From Streptomyces sp. H27-H5 (GTDB lineage: Bacteria; Actinomycetota; Actinomycetes; Streptomycetales; Streptomycetaceae), in NCBI RefSeq assembly GCF_026627505.1, contig NZ_JAPNLK010000055.1, forward strand, positions 1 through 63,532: DNA of 63,532 bases, in the 5' to 3' direction. Every line of letters starts with the position of its first letter. Position 1 is the stretch's first letter. Position numbers and translations under genes: made by a program. Below, piece after piece: positions 1 through 7,780 of the stretch. The notes beneath the pieces were generated by a model. The model saw only the letters and a program-made list of their open reading frames with translations. It had not been told where the DNA came from and made no database searches.

Positions 1-10
1 ATTTCACTTC

Positions 11-81
11 AGAGGTGCCTTGCTGGTTGGTACTGGTGGAAGCGTCAGAACTCCCATCATCCCAGGTCAGCAGGCACCTCT
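11..81. repeat. Imperfect inverted repeat in left-edge spacer
   Basis: Arms AGAGGTGCCT (11-20) and AGGCACCTCT (72-81) are perfect 10-bp complements. Allowing one gap, the similarity extends to about 20 bp per arm. No gene is visible in the first 128 bases. The element could be a long terminator-like hairpin for the thiolase transcript or a small mobile-element footprint. The sequence does not decide. Confidence 0.45.
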
Positions 82-128
82 TCTGGTTTCTCCGTCCACA
101 GCCCGACCACTACACGGTGGATCGAGGC

Positions 129-1286
129 TCAGAGCCGCTCGATGATCGTCACATTGGCCTGTCCGCCGCCCTCGCACATGGTCTGGAGGCCGTAGCGGCC
201 CCCGGTGCGTTCCAGCTCGTGCAGCAGGGTGGTCATGAGCTTGACGCCGGTCGCGCCCAGGGGGTGGCCGAGCGCGATGGCCCCGCCGTTGACGTTGACC
301 CGCGCCGGGTCCGCGCCGGTCTCCTTCAGCCAGGCCAGCACGACGGGGGCGAAGGCCTCGTTGATCTCCACGAGGTCGATCTCGTCGAGCGACAGCCCCG
401 TCTTCTTCAGGGCGTGCGCCGTCGCCGGGATCGGGGCGGACAGCATCCGGATCGGGTCCTCGCCCCGGACGGACAGGTGGTGGACGCGGGCCCGGGGGCG
501 CAGGCCGTGTTCGGCGACCGCCCGCTCGGAGGCGATCAGCATGGCCGCGGCGCCGTCGGAGACCTGGGAGGAGACGGCCGCCGTGATGGTGCCGCCCTCG
601 ACGACGGGCTTCAGGCCGGCCATCTTCTCCAGGGTGGTGTCCCGGCGCGGGCCCTCGTCCGTGCGGACGTCCCCGTACGGCACGATCTCCCGTTCGAAGC
701 GTCCCTCGTCGATGGCGCGCAGGGCCCGCCGGTGGGAGCGCAGCGCGAACTCCTCCATGTCGAGGCGCGAGATCCCCCACTTCTCGGCGATCAGCTGTGC
801 GCCGTGGAACTGGTTGACGGGCGCGTCGCCGTACCGGGCGCGCCAGCCATGCGATCCGGCGTACGGGCCGTCGGTGAGGCCCAGCGGCTCGGCGGCCTGC
901 CGCGAGGCGAAGGCGATCGGGATCATCGACATGTTCTGGGTGCCGCCGGCGACGACCAGGTCCTGGGTGCCGGACAGCACGCCCTGCGCCGCGAAGTGGA
1001 CGGCCTGCTGGGAGGAGCCGCACTGGCGGTCCACCGTCACCCCCGGGACCTCCTCGGGGAGGCCGGCGGCGAGCCAGGCGGTCCGTGCGATGTCGCCGGC
1101 CTGCGGTCCGACGGTGTCGAGGCAGCCGAAGACCACGTCCTCGACGGCGGCGGGGTCCACCCCGGAGCGTTCCATCAGGGCCCGCAGGACGTGGGCGCCG
1201 AGGTCGGCGGGGTGCACCCCGGCCAGGCCTCCCTTGCGTCGCCCCACGGGGGTGCGTACGGCGTCGACTATGTAGGCCTCGGGCAT
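129..1286 (-). CDS. fadA6: Thiolase (acetyl-CoA C-acyltransferase), FadA6-like
   Basis: Encodes a 385-aa cytosolic thiolase that would cleave a beta-ketoacyl-CoA with free CoA. The acyl-carrying cysteine is C89 in the DRQCGSSQQA motif, H341 lies in GHPLGATG, and the second catalytic cysteine C371 lies in CEGGGQAN, so the active site is complete and of normal length. It is the last gene of a leftward unit after a KstR2-like repressor and an IpdF-like SDR. That order (fadA6, kstR2, ipdF) matches the mycobacterial steroid C/D-ring region, where FadA6 acts late in HIP-CoA breakdown. The thiolase call is certain; the FadA6 role is inferred from context and could instead be general beta-oxidation. 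Confidence 0.9.
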   Translation of the reverse strand: MPEAYIVDAVRTPVGRRKGGLAGVHPADLGAHVLRALMERSGVDPAAVEDVVFGCLDTVGPQAGDIARTAWLAAGLPEEVPGVTVDRQCGSSQQAVHFAAQGVLSGTQDLVVAGGTQNMSMIPIAFASRQAAEPLGLTDGPYAGSHGWRARYGDAPVNQFHGAQLIAEKWGISRLDMEEFALRSHRRALRAIDEGRFEREIVPYGDVRTDEGPRRDTTLEKMAGLKPVVEGGTITAAVSSQVSDGAAAMLIASERAVAEHGLRPRARVHHLSVRGEDPIRMLSAPIPATAHALKKTGLSLDEIDLVEINEAFAPVVLAWLKETGADPARVNVNGGAIALGHPLGATGVKLMTTLLHELERTGGRYGLQTMCEGGGQANVTIIERL

Positions 1287-1305
1287 CGGGACTCCTCTGG
1301 TTCGG

Positions 1306-1920
1306 TCAGGCGCGCAGGGCGATCCCGTCCAGCACCATCGACAGGTACTGGCGGGCGATCTCGTCGGGGCTGTGCTGTCCGCCCGGCCGGTACCAGGAGG
1401 CCGCGACCCACACCGTGTCGCGCACGAAGCGGTAGGTGAGGCGGATGTCCAGGTCGGCCCGGAAGACCTTGGCGGCCACTCCGCGCTCCAGCGTCCCCAG
1501 CCAGGCCTTCTCGAACTTCTGCTGCGAGTCGGAGAGGTAGTGGAAGCGGGGTTGCGCGGAGAGGTGGCGGGATTCCTTCTGGTAGATCGCGACGGCGGCG
1601 CGGTGCCGGTCGATCTCCCGGAAGGACTCGGTGACGAGGGCCTCGATGGTCTCCCTGGGGCCGAGACCGGCGGCGAGGACGGTGTCGTACCCCGCCCACA
1701 GCTCGTTCAGGAAGGCCGAGAGGATCTCGTCGAGCATCGATTCCTTGGAATCGAAGTGGTAGTAGAGGCTGCCGGCGAGCATCCCGGCGGCATCGGCGAT
1801 CTTGCGCACGGTGGTGGCGTTGTAGCCCTGCGCGGCGAAGACCTCGGCGGCGGTGTCGAGGAGCTCCCGTCTGCGCTCGGGGGACGCGGTCACCTGTGGC
1901 TTCTTCTTGTTCGTCGGCAC
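1306..1920 (-). CDS. kstR2: TetR-family repressor, KstR2-like
   Basis: 204-aa regulator with an N-terminal TetR helix-turn-helix at about residues 14-60 (EVFAAQGYNATTVRKIADAA, then GSLYYHFDSKES) and an all-helical ligand domain. Length and sequence resemble KstR2, which in mycobacteria represses the genes for degrading the HIP intermediate of cholesterol and is released by HIP-CoA. It sits between the FadA6-like thiolase and the IpdF-like SDR, as in Mycobacterium. A near-consensus KstR2 site lies in the divergent promoter region (2860-2879). TetR assignment is firm; the KstR2 identity rests on similarity, gene order and operator together. Confidence 0.8.
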   Translation of the reverse strand: MPTNKKKPQVTASPERRRELLDTAAEVFAAQGYNATTVRKIADAAGMLAGSLYYHFDSKESMLDEILSAFLNELWAGYDTVLAAGLGPRETIEALVTESFREIDRHRAAVAIYQKESRHLSAQPRFHYLSDSQQKFEKAWLGTLERGVAAKVFRADLDIRLTYRFVRDTVWVAASWYRPGGQHSPDEIARQYLSMVLDGIALRA

Positions 1921-1935
1921 GCGCCCATTCTCGAC

Positions 1936-2721
1936 CTACGCGTGCTGGCTGCTGACCGACACGGTCTCGCCGGTCATGTACGACGAGTAGCCGCTGGCCA
2001 GGAACACGATGACGTTGGCGACCTCCCAGGGTTCGGCGTAGCGGCCGAAGGCCTCGCGGGCGGTGAGTTCGGCGAGGAGTTCCTCGCTCGTGACCTTCAC
2101 CAGGTGCGGGTGCATGGCGAGGCTGGGTGCGACCGCGTTGATCCGTACGCCGAACTCGGCGGCCTCCAGGGCGGCGCAGCGGGTGAGCGCCATCACCCCG
2201 GCCTTCGCGGCGGCGTAGTGGGCCTGGCCGGTCTGGGCGCGCCAGCCGACGACGGAGGCGTTGTTGACGACGACCCCGCCGCCGGTGCCCGCGGCCCTGA
2301 AGGAGCGCAGGGCGGCGCGGGTGCAGCGGAAAGTGCCGTTGAGGGTGACGTCGAGGACCCGGCCCCACTGGTCGTCGGTCATGTCGACCAGGGTCGCGGT
2401 GCCGCCGAGTCCGGCGTTGTTGACGACGACGTCGAGGCCGCCGTGGGTCTGTTCGGCGCGCGCGAACAGGGCCCGGACCTGGTCCTCGTCGGTGACGTCG
2501 CACGGCAGGGAGTCGATCCGGTCCGCCCCGAACTCGGCGGCCAGCGCGCCCTCGGTCTCCTTGAGGCGGCGGGCGTGGGCGTCGCCGATCAGGACGCGGG
2601 CGCCCTCCTCCAGGAAGCGGCGGGCGGTGGCGCCGCCGATGCCGGCCCCGGCGGCGGCGGTGATCACGGCGGTCCGGCCGGCGAGCAGCCCGTGCCCGGT
2701 GACGTACTCGGGTGCGTTCAC
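1936..2721 (-). CDS. ipdF: Short-chain dehydrogenase/reductase, IpdF-like
   Basis: 261-aa classical SDR. The dinucleotide-binding region is GAGIGGATA near the N-terminus, followed by VVNNAG, a catalytic serine in NNASVVG and the YxxxK pair in HYAAAKAG. The GTG start at 2721 is chosen because it follows an AAGGAGGT ribosome site and overlaps the stop codon of a broken upstream frame (GTGA). A longer frame to 2871 would need translation through that relic. Position beside KstR2- and FadA6-like genes suggests the IpdF role, oxidation of a hydroxylated HIP-CoA intermediate. The exact substrate cannot be read from the sequence. Confidence 0.82.
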   Translation of the reverse strand: MNAPEYVTGHGLLAGRTAVITAAAGAGIGGATARRFLEEGARVLIGDAHARRLKETEGALAAEFGADRIDSLPCDVTDEDQVRALFARAEQTHGGLDVVVNNAGLGGTATLVDMTDDQWGRVLDVTLNGTFRCTRAALRSFRAAGTGGGVVVNNASVVGWRAQTGQAHYAAAKAGVMALTRCAALEAAEFGVRINAVAPSLAMHPHLVKVTSEELLAELTAREAFGRYAEPWEVANVIVFLASGYSSYMTGETVSVSSQHA

Positions 2722-2789
2722 GCCCGTACCTCCTTGGGAAGGCCGAGGATCCGCTCGGCGATGGTGTCGCGCTGGATCCCGCCCGAGCC
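2718..2789 (-). pseudogene. Remnant of acyl-CoA dehydrogenase C-terminus
   Basis: On the minus strand, in the frame that stops at 2718-2720, translation gives GSGGIQRDTIAERILGLPKE followed by VRA and a stop. This is the C-terminal signature of acyl-CoA dehydrogenases (compare EIQRDIIAERLLGLPK in the gene at 2982). Only about 24 codons remain. Its stop codon still overlaps the GTG start of the SDR by 4 nt, as in a coupled operon. A FadE30-like gene directly upstream of ipdF, as in Mycobacterium, was probably deleted almost completely. Confidence 0.7.
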
Positions 2790-2859
2790 GCATGGACGGT
2801 GTCGGCACGGAGAAGAGGTGGCGCCGCTCTCCTCGACGGCTCTCCTGTCCGTACGTTAA

Positions 2860-2879
2860 CCTACCAAACACTTGTTAGG
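2860..2879. promoter_or_regulatory. KstR2-type operator
   Basis: The core ACCAAACACTTGTT (2863-2876) matches the mycobacterial KstR2 consensus AnCAAGnnCTTGnT at 9 of 10 fixed positions. CCTA and TAGG arms extend it to a 20-bp imperfect palindrome. It lies between the leftward kstR2/SDR arm and the rightward acyl-CoA dehydrogenase arm, immediately before an AGGGAAGGA ribosome site, so binding could block transcription of both arms. Confidence 0.72.
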
Positions 2880-2892
2880 GAAGGATGTGTCG

Positions 2893-2982
2893 ATGTCCGC
2901 TGCCCGCACCCCCGAGACCGACGGACCGCCGGTACTCCACGCGGCCCCGAAGGGCGCCACCGCGAAGGGGGCGACCGACTGA
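2893..2982 (+). CDS. Putative 29-aa leader peptide upstream of acyl-CoA dehydrogenase
   Basis: A short frame starts at ATG 2893, 7 nt after a strong AGGGAAGGA ribosome site (2877-2885). It encodes a 29-residue Ala/Pro/Thr-rich peptide beginning MSAARTPETDG. Its TGA stop shares one base with the ATG of the downstream dehydrogenase (TGATG), the same junction that links the two dehydrogenases. The best ribosome site of the operon therefore belongs to this peptide. It may be a translational leader or the leftover 5' end of a deleted gene. No known family is recognised. Confidence 0.4.
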   Translation: MSAARTPETDGPPVLHAAPKGATAKGATD

Positions 2983-4127
2983 TGGACCTCACCCACACCC
3001 CGCAGGTAGAGGCCTTCCGCGAGGAGGCCCGGGCCTGGCTGGCCGGACACGTCCCGACCGCCCCCCTCCCCTCGCTGGAGACGGCCGAGGGGTTCGCCGC
3101 GCACCGGGAGTGGGAGGCCCGGCTGCACGCCGACCGTTGGGCGGTGGTGTCCTGGCCCGAGGAGTACGGCGGCCGGGGCGTGGACATCGAGCGGTGGCTG
3201 GTGTTCGAGGAGGAGTACTGGGCGGCGGGCGCGCCCGGCCGGGTCTCCCAGAACGGCATCAACCTGCTGGCCCCCACCCTGTTCGACCACGCGACGGCCG
3301 AGCAGCGGGCGCGGGTGCTGCCGTCCATGGCGAGCGGCGAGGTGATCTGGGCGCAGGCCTGGTCGGAGCCCGAGTCGGGCTCCGACCTGGCCTCCCTGAC
3401 GTCGAGGGCGGTCCGCACGGAGGGGGGTTGGCTGCTGTCCGGGCAGAAGACCTGGTCCTCGCGGGCGGCGTTCGCGGACCGGGCGTTCGGCATCTTCCGG
3501 ACCGACCCCCAGGCCCCGAAGCCTCACCAGGGACTGACGTACCTGATGTTCGACCTGCGGGCGCCGGGGGTGACCGTGCGGCCGATCGGCCGGCTGGACG
3601 GCAAACCGGCGTTCGCCGAACTCTTCCTGGACGGGGTGTTCGTCCCGGACGAGGACGTCATCGGGGAGCCGGGGCAGGGCTGGCGGATCGCGATGTCCAC
3701 GACCGGCAACGAGCGGGGGCTGACCCTGCGCTCCCCCGGCCGGTTCCTGGCGGCGGCGGACCGACTGCTCGGGCTGTGGCGGGAGGTCGGGGATCCCGCC
3801 GACACCGCGCTGTCGGACCGGGTCGCGGACGCGCTGGTCGGGGCGCGCGCGTACGAGCTGTTCACCTGGGGGAACGCCTCGCGCTTCGCGGCGGGCGAGA
3901 CCATCGGCGCCGAGTCCAGCCTGAACAAGGTGTTCTGGTCCCGCTACGACATCGCCCTGCACGAGACGGCGCTCGACCTGCTGGGCGCGGACGCGGAACT
4001 CGCGGACGGCGCGTGGGCCGAACCGTGGCTCTTCTCCCTGGCCGGGCCGATCTACGCCGGGACGAACGAGATCCAGCGCGACATCATCGCCGAGCGGCTG
4101 CTCGGCCTTCCGAAGGGCCGCCGCTGA
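2982..4127 (+). CDS. Acyl-CoA dehydrogenase, FadE30-like
   Basis: 381-aa flavoprotein with N-terminal helical, middle beta and C-terminal helical domains. The FAD-site motif SEPESGSDLASL lies near residue 130 and the C-terminal signature NEIQRDIIAERLLG is intact. The Y-E-G-T position that carries the catalytic Glu in medium-chain enzymes reads YAGT. The likely base is E244 in GNERGL, as in isovaleryl-type and some mycobacterial steroid enzymes. It is translationally coupled to a second, shorter dehydrogenase (TGATG), suggesting a heteromeric enzyme like the mycobacterial alpha2-beta2 FadE pairs. The KstR2-type operator upstream suggests a steroid-ring CoA substrate; this is inference. Confidence 0.85.
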   Translation: MDLTHTPQVEAFREEARAWLAGHVPTAPLPSLETAEGFAAHREWEARLHADRWAVVSWPEEYGGRGVDIERWLVFEEEYWAAGAPGRVSQNGINLLAPTLFDHATAEQRARVLPSMASGEVIWAQAWSEPESGSDLASLTSRAVRTEGGWLLSGQKTWSSRAAFADRAFGIFRTDPQAPKPHQGLTYLMFDLRAPGVTVRPIGRLDGKPAFAELFLDGVFVPDEDVIGEPGQGWRIAMSTTGNERGLTLRSPGRFLAAADRLLGLWREVGDPADTALSDRVADALVGARAYELFTWGNASRFAAGETIGAESSLNKVFWSRYDIALHETALDLLGADAELADGAWAEPWLFSLAGPIYAGTNEIQRDIIAERLLGLPKGRR

Positions 4128-5116
4128 TGCGCTTCCTGCCGACCGACGAGCAGCGCGACTTCGTGCGGACGCTGCGCCGACTGCTCGACGCGTCCGAGGT
4201 CCCGGCGGCCGTACGGGCCTGGGGCGCGGGGGACCACGCGCCGGGGCGGGCCCTGTGGTCCCGCCTCGCCGACACGGGCCTGTTCGCGCTCGCCGCGGGC
4301 GGGGAACACGACGGGCTCGGGCCGCTGCCACTGGAAGCGGCCCTCGGTTTCGTGGAGTTGGGGCGGGCCGGGGTGCCGGGGCCGGTGGTGGAGACGGTCG
4401 CGGCCGCGGTGCTGCTGGCGGGGTTGGGGGACGAGGGGCCGGCGAAGCGTTTCCTGCCGGGGCTGCTCTCGGGCGGCGCCTCGGCCTCGCTGACCCTGCC
4501 GGACGCGGCCCCGTACGCCCTGGACGCGGACGCGGCCACGTACTGCTTCACGGTGTCGCGGGCCGGCGAACTGCGGCTGGCGGACCCGGACGGCGGGCCG
4601 GTCCTGCGCTCGACGGACCCGACGCGCAGGCTGCTGCGCCCCCCGGCCGGGGGCGGTGAACTGCTCGCCCGCGGGCCGGCGGTGACGGCGGCGGCGGGAA
4701 GCGCCCTGGGGTGGGCGCGGCTGCTCACGGCGGCGCAGTGCCTGGGCGTCGGGGAGGCCCTGCTGGCGCGGACGGTGGAGTACGCGAAGCAGCGCACGCA
4801 GTTCGGCACGCCGATCGGCGGGTTCCAGGCGGTCAAGCACCGGCTGGCGGACACCCTGCTGGGCCTGGAGTTCGCCCGGCCGCTGGTGTGGGCGGCCGGG
4901 CTGTCCCTCGATCCGGGCGAGGTCGCGGCGGCGAAGCTGGCGGCGGGCGAGGCCGCGTACGCGGCGGCGATGACGGCGCTCCAGCTCCACGGGGCGGTCG
5001 GCTACACCGAGGAGCTGGACCTGTCGCTGTGGCTGCGCAAGGCGCGCCCGCTGCGGGACGCGTGGGGGACGCCGTCGGCGTGCCGGGCGGCGGTGCTCGG
5101 GGCCGCCCGGCGGTAG
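4127..5116 (+). CDS. Acyl-CoA dehydrogenase, short second subunit (FadE32/33-like)
   Basis: 329-aa acyl-CoA dehydrogenase-fold protein, about 50 residues shorter than its upstream partner. Recognisable C-terminal motifs are RTQFGTPIGGFQAVKHRLAD and QLHGAVGYTEE; the middle beta domain is degenerate. The ATG overlaps the preceding stop by one base, so the two products are probably made in equal amounts. In steroid degraders such long/short pairs form one heterotetramer with a single FAD site per dimer. This gene most resembles the short partner. Catalytic competence on its own is doubtful. Confidence 0.82.
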   Translation: MRFLPTDEQRDFVRTLRRLLDASEVPAAVRAWGAGDHAPGRALWSRLADTGLFALAAGGEHDGLGPLPLEAALGFVELGRAGVPGPVVETVAAAVLLAGLGDEGPAKRFLPGLLSGGASASLTLPDAAPYALDADAATYCFTVSRAGELRLADPDGGPVLRSTDPTRRLLRPPAGGGELLARGPAVTAAAGSALGWARLLTAAQCLGVGEALLARTVEYAKQRTQFGTPIGGFQAVKHRLADTLLGLEFARPLVWAAGLSLDPGEVAAAKLAAGEAAYAAAMTALQLHGAVGYTEELDLSLWLRKARPLRDAWGTPSACRAAVLGAARR

Positions 5117-5147
5117 CGGTGGCGGTGGTGGTCTTGGGGCGCCCCCG

Positions 5148-5882
5148 TCACAGGACGCTCACGTGGAGGCTGACCACGTACGGCTCCTCCACCGTCCCGT
5201 CCGGGAAGAGGGCGCCCAGCACCGACCGCTCCCGGTCCGTGAACTCCCGGGTGCCGGCCTCGCCGAGGAGGAGAAACGCCGAGTGGCTGGCGATGTTCGC
5301 GAGGTGCTCGTCCAGGGTGATCCGGCGGGACCAGGGCACGGTGCGGGTGCGGAAGCCGGAGTCGAGGCCGGCGGGCAGCGTGCGGAAGGACGCGCCGTCG
5401 GCGCCGAAGAGGGCCCGGATCCGCGCGGCCTGGCCGGCGACCCACGGCACCGACTCGTCCATGTCGTTCCACCAGATCGCGAGCGCGCCGCCGGGCCGCA
5501 GCACGCGGCGGGCCTCGGGGACGGAGCGGGCGGGGTCGGTCCAGTGCCAGGCCTGCGCGTAGGTGAGCAGGTCGAAGGCGTCGCCGGCCAGCGGCAGCCG
5601 GTCGCCGTCCCCGCGCACCAGCGGTATCCCGGGGTGCGCGCGGCGCAGTTCGGCGGCCATCCCGTCGCCGGGTTCGACGGCGACGACGTGCGCCCCGCAG
5701 GCGTGCAGCAGGGCCGTCGCGATGCCGGTCCCGGCCCCCACGTCGGCGACGCGGGAGCCGGCGAGCGGGCGGCCGCTCAGCTCCTCCAGGGCGTCGAGGA
5801 GGGCGTCGGGATAGGCGGGCCGGTGCGCGGCGTACAGCGCGGCGGCGGCGTCGAAGGAGCGGGCGCGGGAGGGCGTCGTCAT
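5148..5882 (-). CDS. Class I SAM-dependent methyltransferase
   Basis: 244-aa Methyltransf_11-type enzyme. SAM-binding motif I is VADVGAGTGIATALL (about residues 45-59), with acidic motif II VVAVEPGDGM, then GDGDRLPLAGDAFDLLTYAQ and the post-motif RRVLRPGGALAIWW. The YAQAWHW segment is typical of actinobacterial small-molecule methyltransferases. It converges with the dehydrogenase operon at only 31 bp and shares no operon with it. The substrate is unknown. Confidence 0.85.
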   Translation of the reverse strand: MTTPSRARSFDAAAALYAAHRPAYPDALLDALEELSGRPLAGSRVADVGAGTGIATALLHACGAHVVAVEPGDGMAAELRRAHPGIPLVRGDGDRLPLAGDAFDLLTYAQAWHWTDPARSVPEARRVLRPGGALAIWWNDMDESVPWVAGQAARIRALFGADGASFRTLPAGLDSGFRTRTVPWSRRITLDEHLANIASHSAFLLLGEAGTREFTDRERSVLGALFPDGTVEEPYVVSLHVSVL

Positions 5883-6008
5883 GGGCCCATTCTTCGCGCC
5901 GCCGCCGATCTTCGACAGCGGTTCGCCGGTGCCCGGCGCGCCGCGGGCGCCGCCCGGGGATCACCGCACGGCTTCCACCAGCGGGGCCGCGCCGACCTCC
6001 CCGGCCCC

Positions 6009-6884
6009 TCAGCCCCTGATCCACGCGGCGGCCGCCGCGTACGCCGCGTCGGCGGCCGGCAGCGGTGAGCCCAGGAAGCCGTGGAAGACGCCCGGGTACA
6101 GCTGGACGCCGCAGTCCACGCCCGCCTCGCCCAGCCGGCGGGCGTACGCCAGCCCCTCGTCCCGCAGCACGTCGCAGTCGGCGAGGACGATCAGGGTGCG
6201 CGGCAGTCCGGTCAGGTCGGGGGCGCGCAGCGGCGAGACGTGCGGGTGGGCGGGGTCCCCGCCGTACTGGTCCCAGTACCAGGCCATGTGGGCGGCGGTG
6301 TGGAAGTACCCCCGCGCGTACGTCTCCACGGAAGGGGTGTCCATGGCCGCGTCCAGGGGCGGGTAGAACAGCAGTTGTCCCGCGACGAGTTCGGGGGCCC
6401 GCAGCGCGGTCACGGCCGCCAGGGTGCCCCCGCTGGAGTCCCCGGCGACGATCGTCCGGTCGGGATCGCAGCCGAGTGCGGCGGCTCGGGAGCGGGCCCA
6501 CAGCAGTGCGGTCAGCGCGTCGTCGGGCGCGGCGGGCCAGGGGTGTTCCGGGGCGAGCCGGTAGTCGACGGAGACGACGACCGCGCCCGAGGCGGCGGCG
6601 AGTCTGCGGCAGCCGGCGTCGTGGGTGTCCAGGCCGCACATCACCCAGCCGCCGCCGTGGAAGTGGACGACGAGCGGGCGCCCCGAGGCCCCGGGGTCGG
6701 GGTCGTACACGCGGACCGGGACCCCGCAGGCGTCGTCGTCGTGCACGTCGGCCACGGCGGGTCCGGGGGCGCGCCCGCCGGCGGCGACCGCCGCCCGCAG
6801 GGCGTCCGGGTCGCCGGGGCCGGGGAAGGCCGCGGTCATGAGGTCGCACAGCCGCCGGGCGGCGGGCGAGAGGGAGTCGCTCAT
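6009..6884 (-). CDS. Alpha/beta hydrolase, hormone-sensitive-lipase (family IV) esterase
   Basis: 291-aa esterase. The HSL-family oxyanion motif HGGGW lies near residue 82, the nucleophile serine is in GDSSGG, the acid is in the DCDVLRDEG segment, and the histidine is in VFHGFLG, so the triad is complete. There is no signal peptide, so it is cytosolic. Its ATG overlaps the stop of the upstream SDR gene (ATGA). The two are co-translated and could act in sequence on the same ester or hydroxy-carbonyl compound. Confidence 0.87.
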   Translation of the reverse strand: MSDSLSPAARRLCDLMTAAFPGPGDPDALRAAVAAGGRAPGPAVADVHDDDACGVPVRVYDPDPGASGRPLVVHFHGGGWVMCGLDTHDAGCRRLAAASGAVVVSVDYRLAPEHPWPAAPDDALTALLWARSRAAALGCDPDRTIVAGDSSGGTLAAVTALRAPELVAGQLLFYPPLDAAMDTPSVETYARGYFHTAAHMAWYWDQYGGDPAHPHVSPLRAPDLTGLPRTLIVLADCDVLRDEGLAYARRLGEAGVDCGVQLYPGVFHGFLGSPLPAADAAYAAAAAWIRG

Positions 6885-7606
6885 CGGGCCGTCGTCCCCC
6901 CGTCCACGGTGAACTCGCCGCCGGTGACGTACGAGGAGGCGTCGGAGCAGAGGAAGCGGACCAGTTCCCCGACCTCCTCGGGGCGGCCCATGCGGCCCAG
7001 CGGCACGTGGGACCAGTCCTTGTCCGACACGGCGGAGATCATCGGGGTGTCGATGGCGCCCGGGTGCACGGAGTTGACCCGGATCCCGTCGCCCGCCAGG
7101 TCCAGGGCGGCCGACCGGGTCAGCCCGCGCAGGGCGAACTTGGTGGAGCCGTAGGCGGCGTGGCCCGGTATGCCGACCAGTCCGGCGGTGGAGGAGACGT
7201 TGACGATCGAGCCGCCCCCGCCGGCGCGCAGCACGGGGGCGACGGCCTGGATGCCGAGGAAGGGGCCGAGCAGGTTGACCCGCAGCAGCGTCTCGAAGTC
7301 GGCGAGGGACTGTCGCTCCACGTGGGCGGTGCGCCACAGGGCCGCGTTGTTGACGAGCGCCGAGATCGTCCCGAAGGCGGCCACGGCCTCCCGTGCGACC
7401 CGGGCCCAGCCGTCGGCGTCGGTCACGTCGTGGTGGACGTACAGCCCCTGGCCCCCCAGGGTCGCGGCGACCTCCCGGCCCTCCTCCTCCCGGATGTCGG
7501 TGACGACGACGCGGGCTCCCGCCTCCGCGCACAGGCGGGCCTCGGCGGCGCCCTGCCCGCGCCCGGCGCCGGTGATGACGACGACCTTGCCGTCCAGTGG
7601 GATCAC
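6881..7606 (-). CDS. SDR oxidoreductase, 3-alpha/20-beta-hydroxysteroid dehydrogenase-like
   Basis: 241-aa classical SDR with TGAGRGQG cofactor motif, VNNAA, a catalytic serine in NVSSTAG, Y-x-x-x-K in AAYGSTKFA and a C-terminal TVDGGTT. It resembles the Streptomyces 20-beta-hydroxysteroid dehydrogenase group, but that subgroup has broad substrate use. The GTG start at 7606 follows a GGAGGG site by about 8 nt. First gene of a two-gene operon with an esterase, divergent from a PadR regulator that may control it. Confidence 0.85.
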   Translation of the reverse strand: MIPLDGKVVVITGAGRGQGAAEARLCAEAGARVVVTDIREEEGREVAATLGGQGLYVHHDVTDADGWARVAREAVAAFGTISALVNNAALWRTAHVERQSLADFETLLRVNLLGPFLGIQAVAPVLRAGGGGSIVNVSSTAGLVGIPGHAAYGSTKFALRGLTRSAALDLAGDGIRVNSVHPGAIDTPMISAVSDKDWSHVPLGRMGRPEEVGELVRFLCSDASSYVTGGEFTVDGGTTAR

Positions 7607-7698
7607 GGTTCAGCCCTCCAGGGCGCGTGAGCGCGGGATGACGTTCCGGCCCCCCGGCGGATGGTCTTCACGCACGCCTCCCGGGGGGACAGGGCCAG

Positions 7699-7717
7699 GT
7701 ATGCCTATGAGGAATAC
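7699..7717. promoter_or_regulatory. Palindrome between SDR operon and padR (candidate PadR operator)
   Basis: GTATGCCTATGAGGAATAC is an inverted repeat, GTATgCCT and AGGaATAC around a 3-nt centre, 7 of 8 positions paired. It sits in the 174-bp divergent region between the SDR/esterase operon and the PadR-type gene, where such regulators usually bind. It is AT-rich against the local composition, so it could also overlap a promoter. Binding is inferred only. Confidence 0.45.
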
Positions 7718-7780
7718 TTCTAGCAGTCACGCTCTATCGAGGGAAGGGAGCCCGCGCGGACCGGTCGTAGACTGCGCCGC

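Noticed and set aside
15..1439. 474-codon plus-strand frame at the left end
   Set aside because: Antisense to the intact thiolase gene with its catalytic motifs; no family resemblance.
1936..2871. Longer 311-aa version of the IpdF-like SDR
   Set aside because: The extra N-terminus would read the dehydrogenase relic out of frame, and the internal GTG at 2721 has the proper ribosome site.
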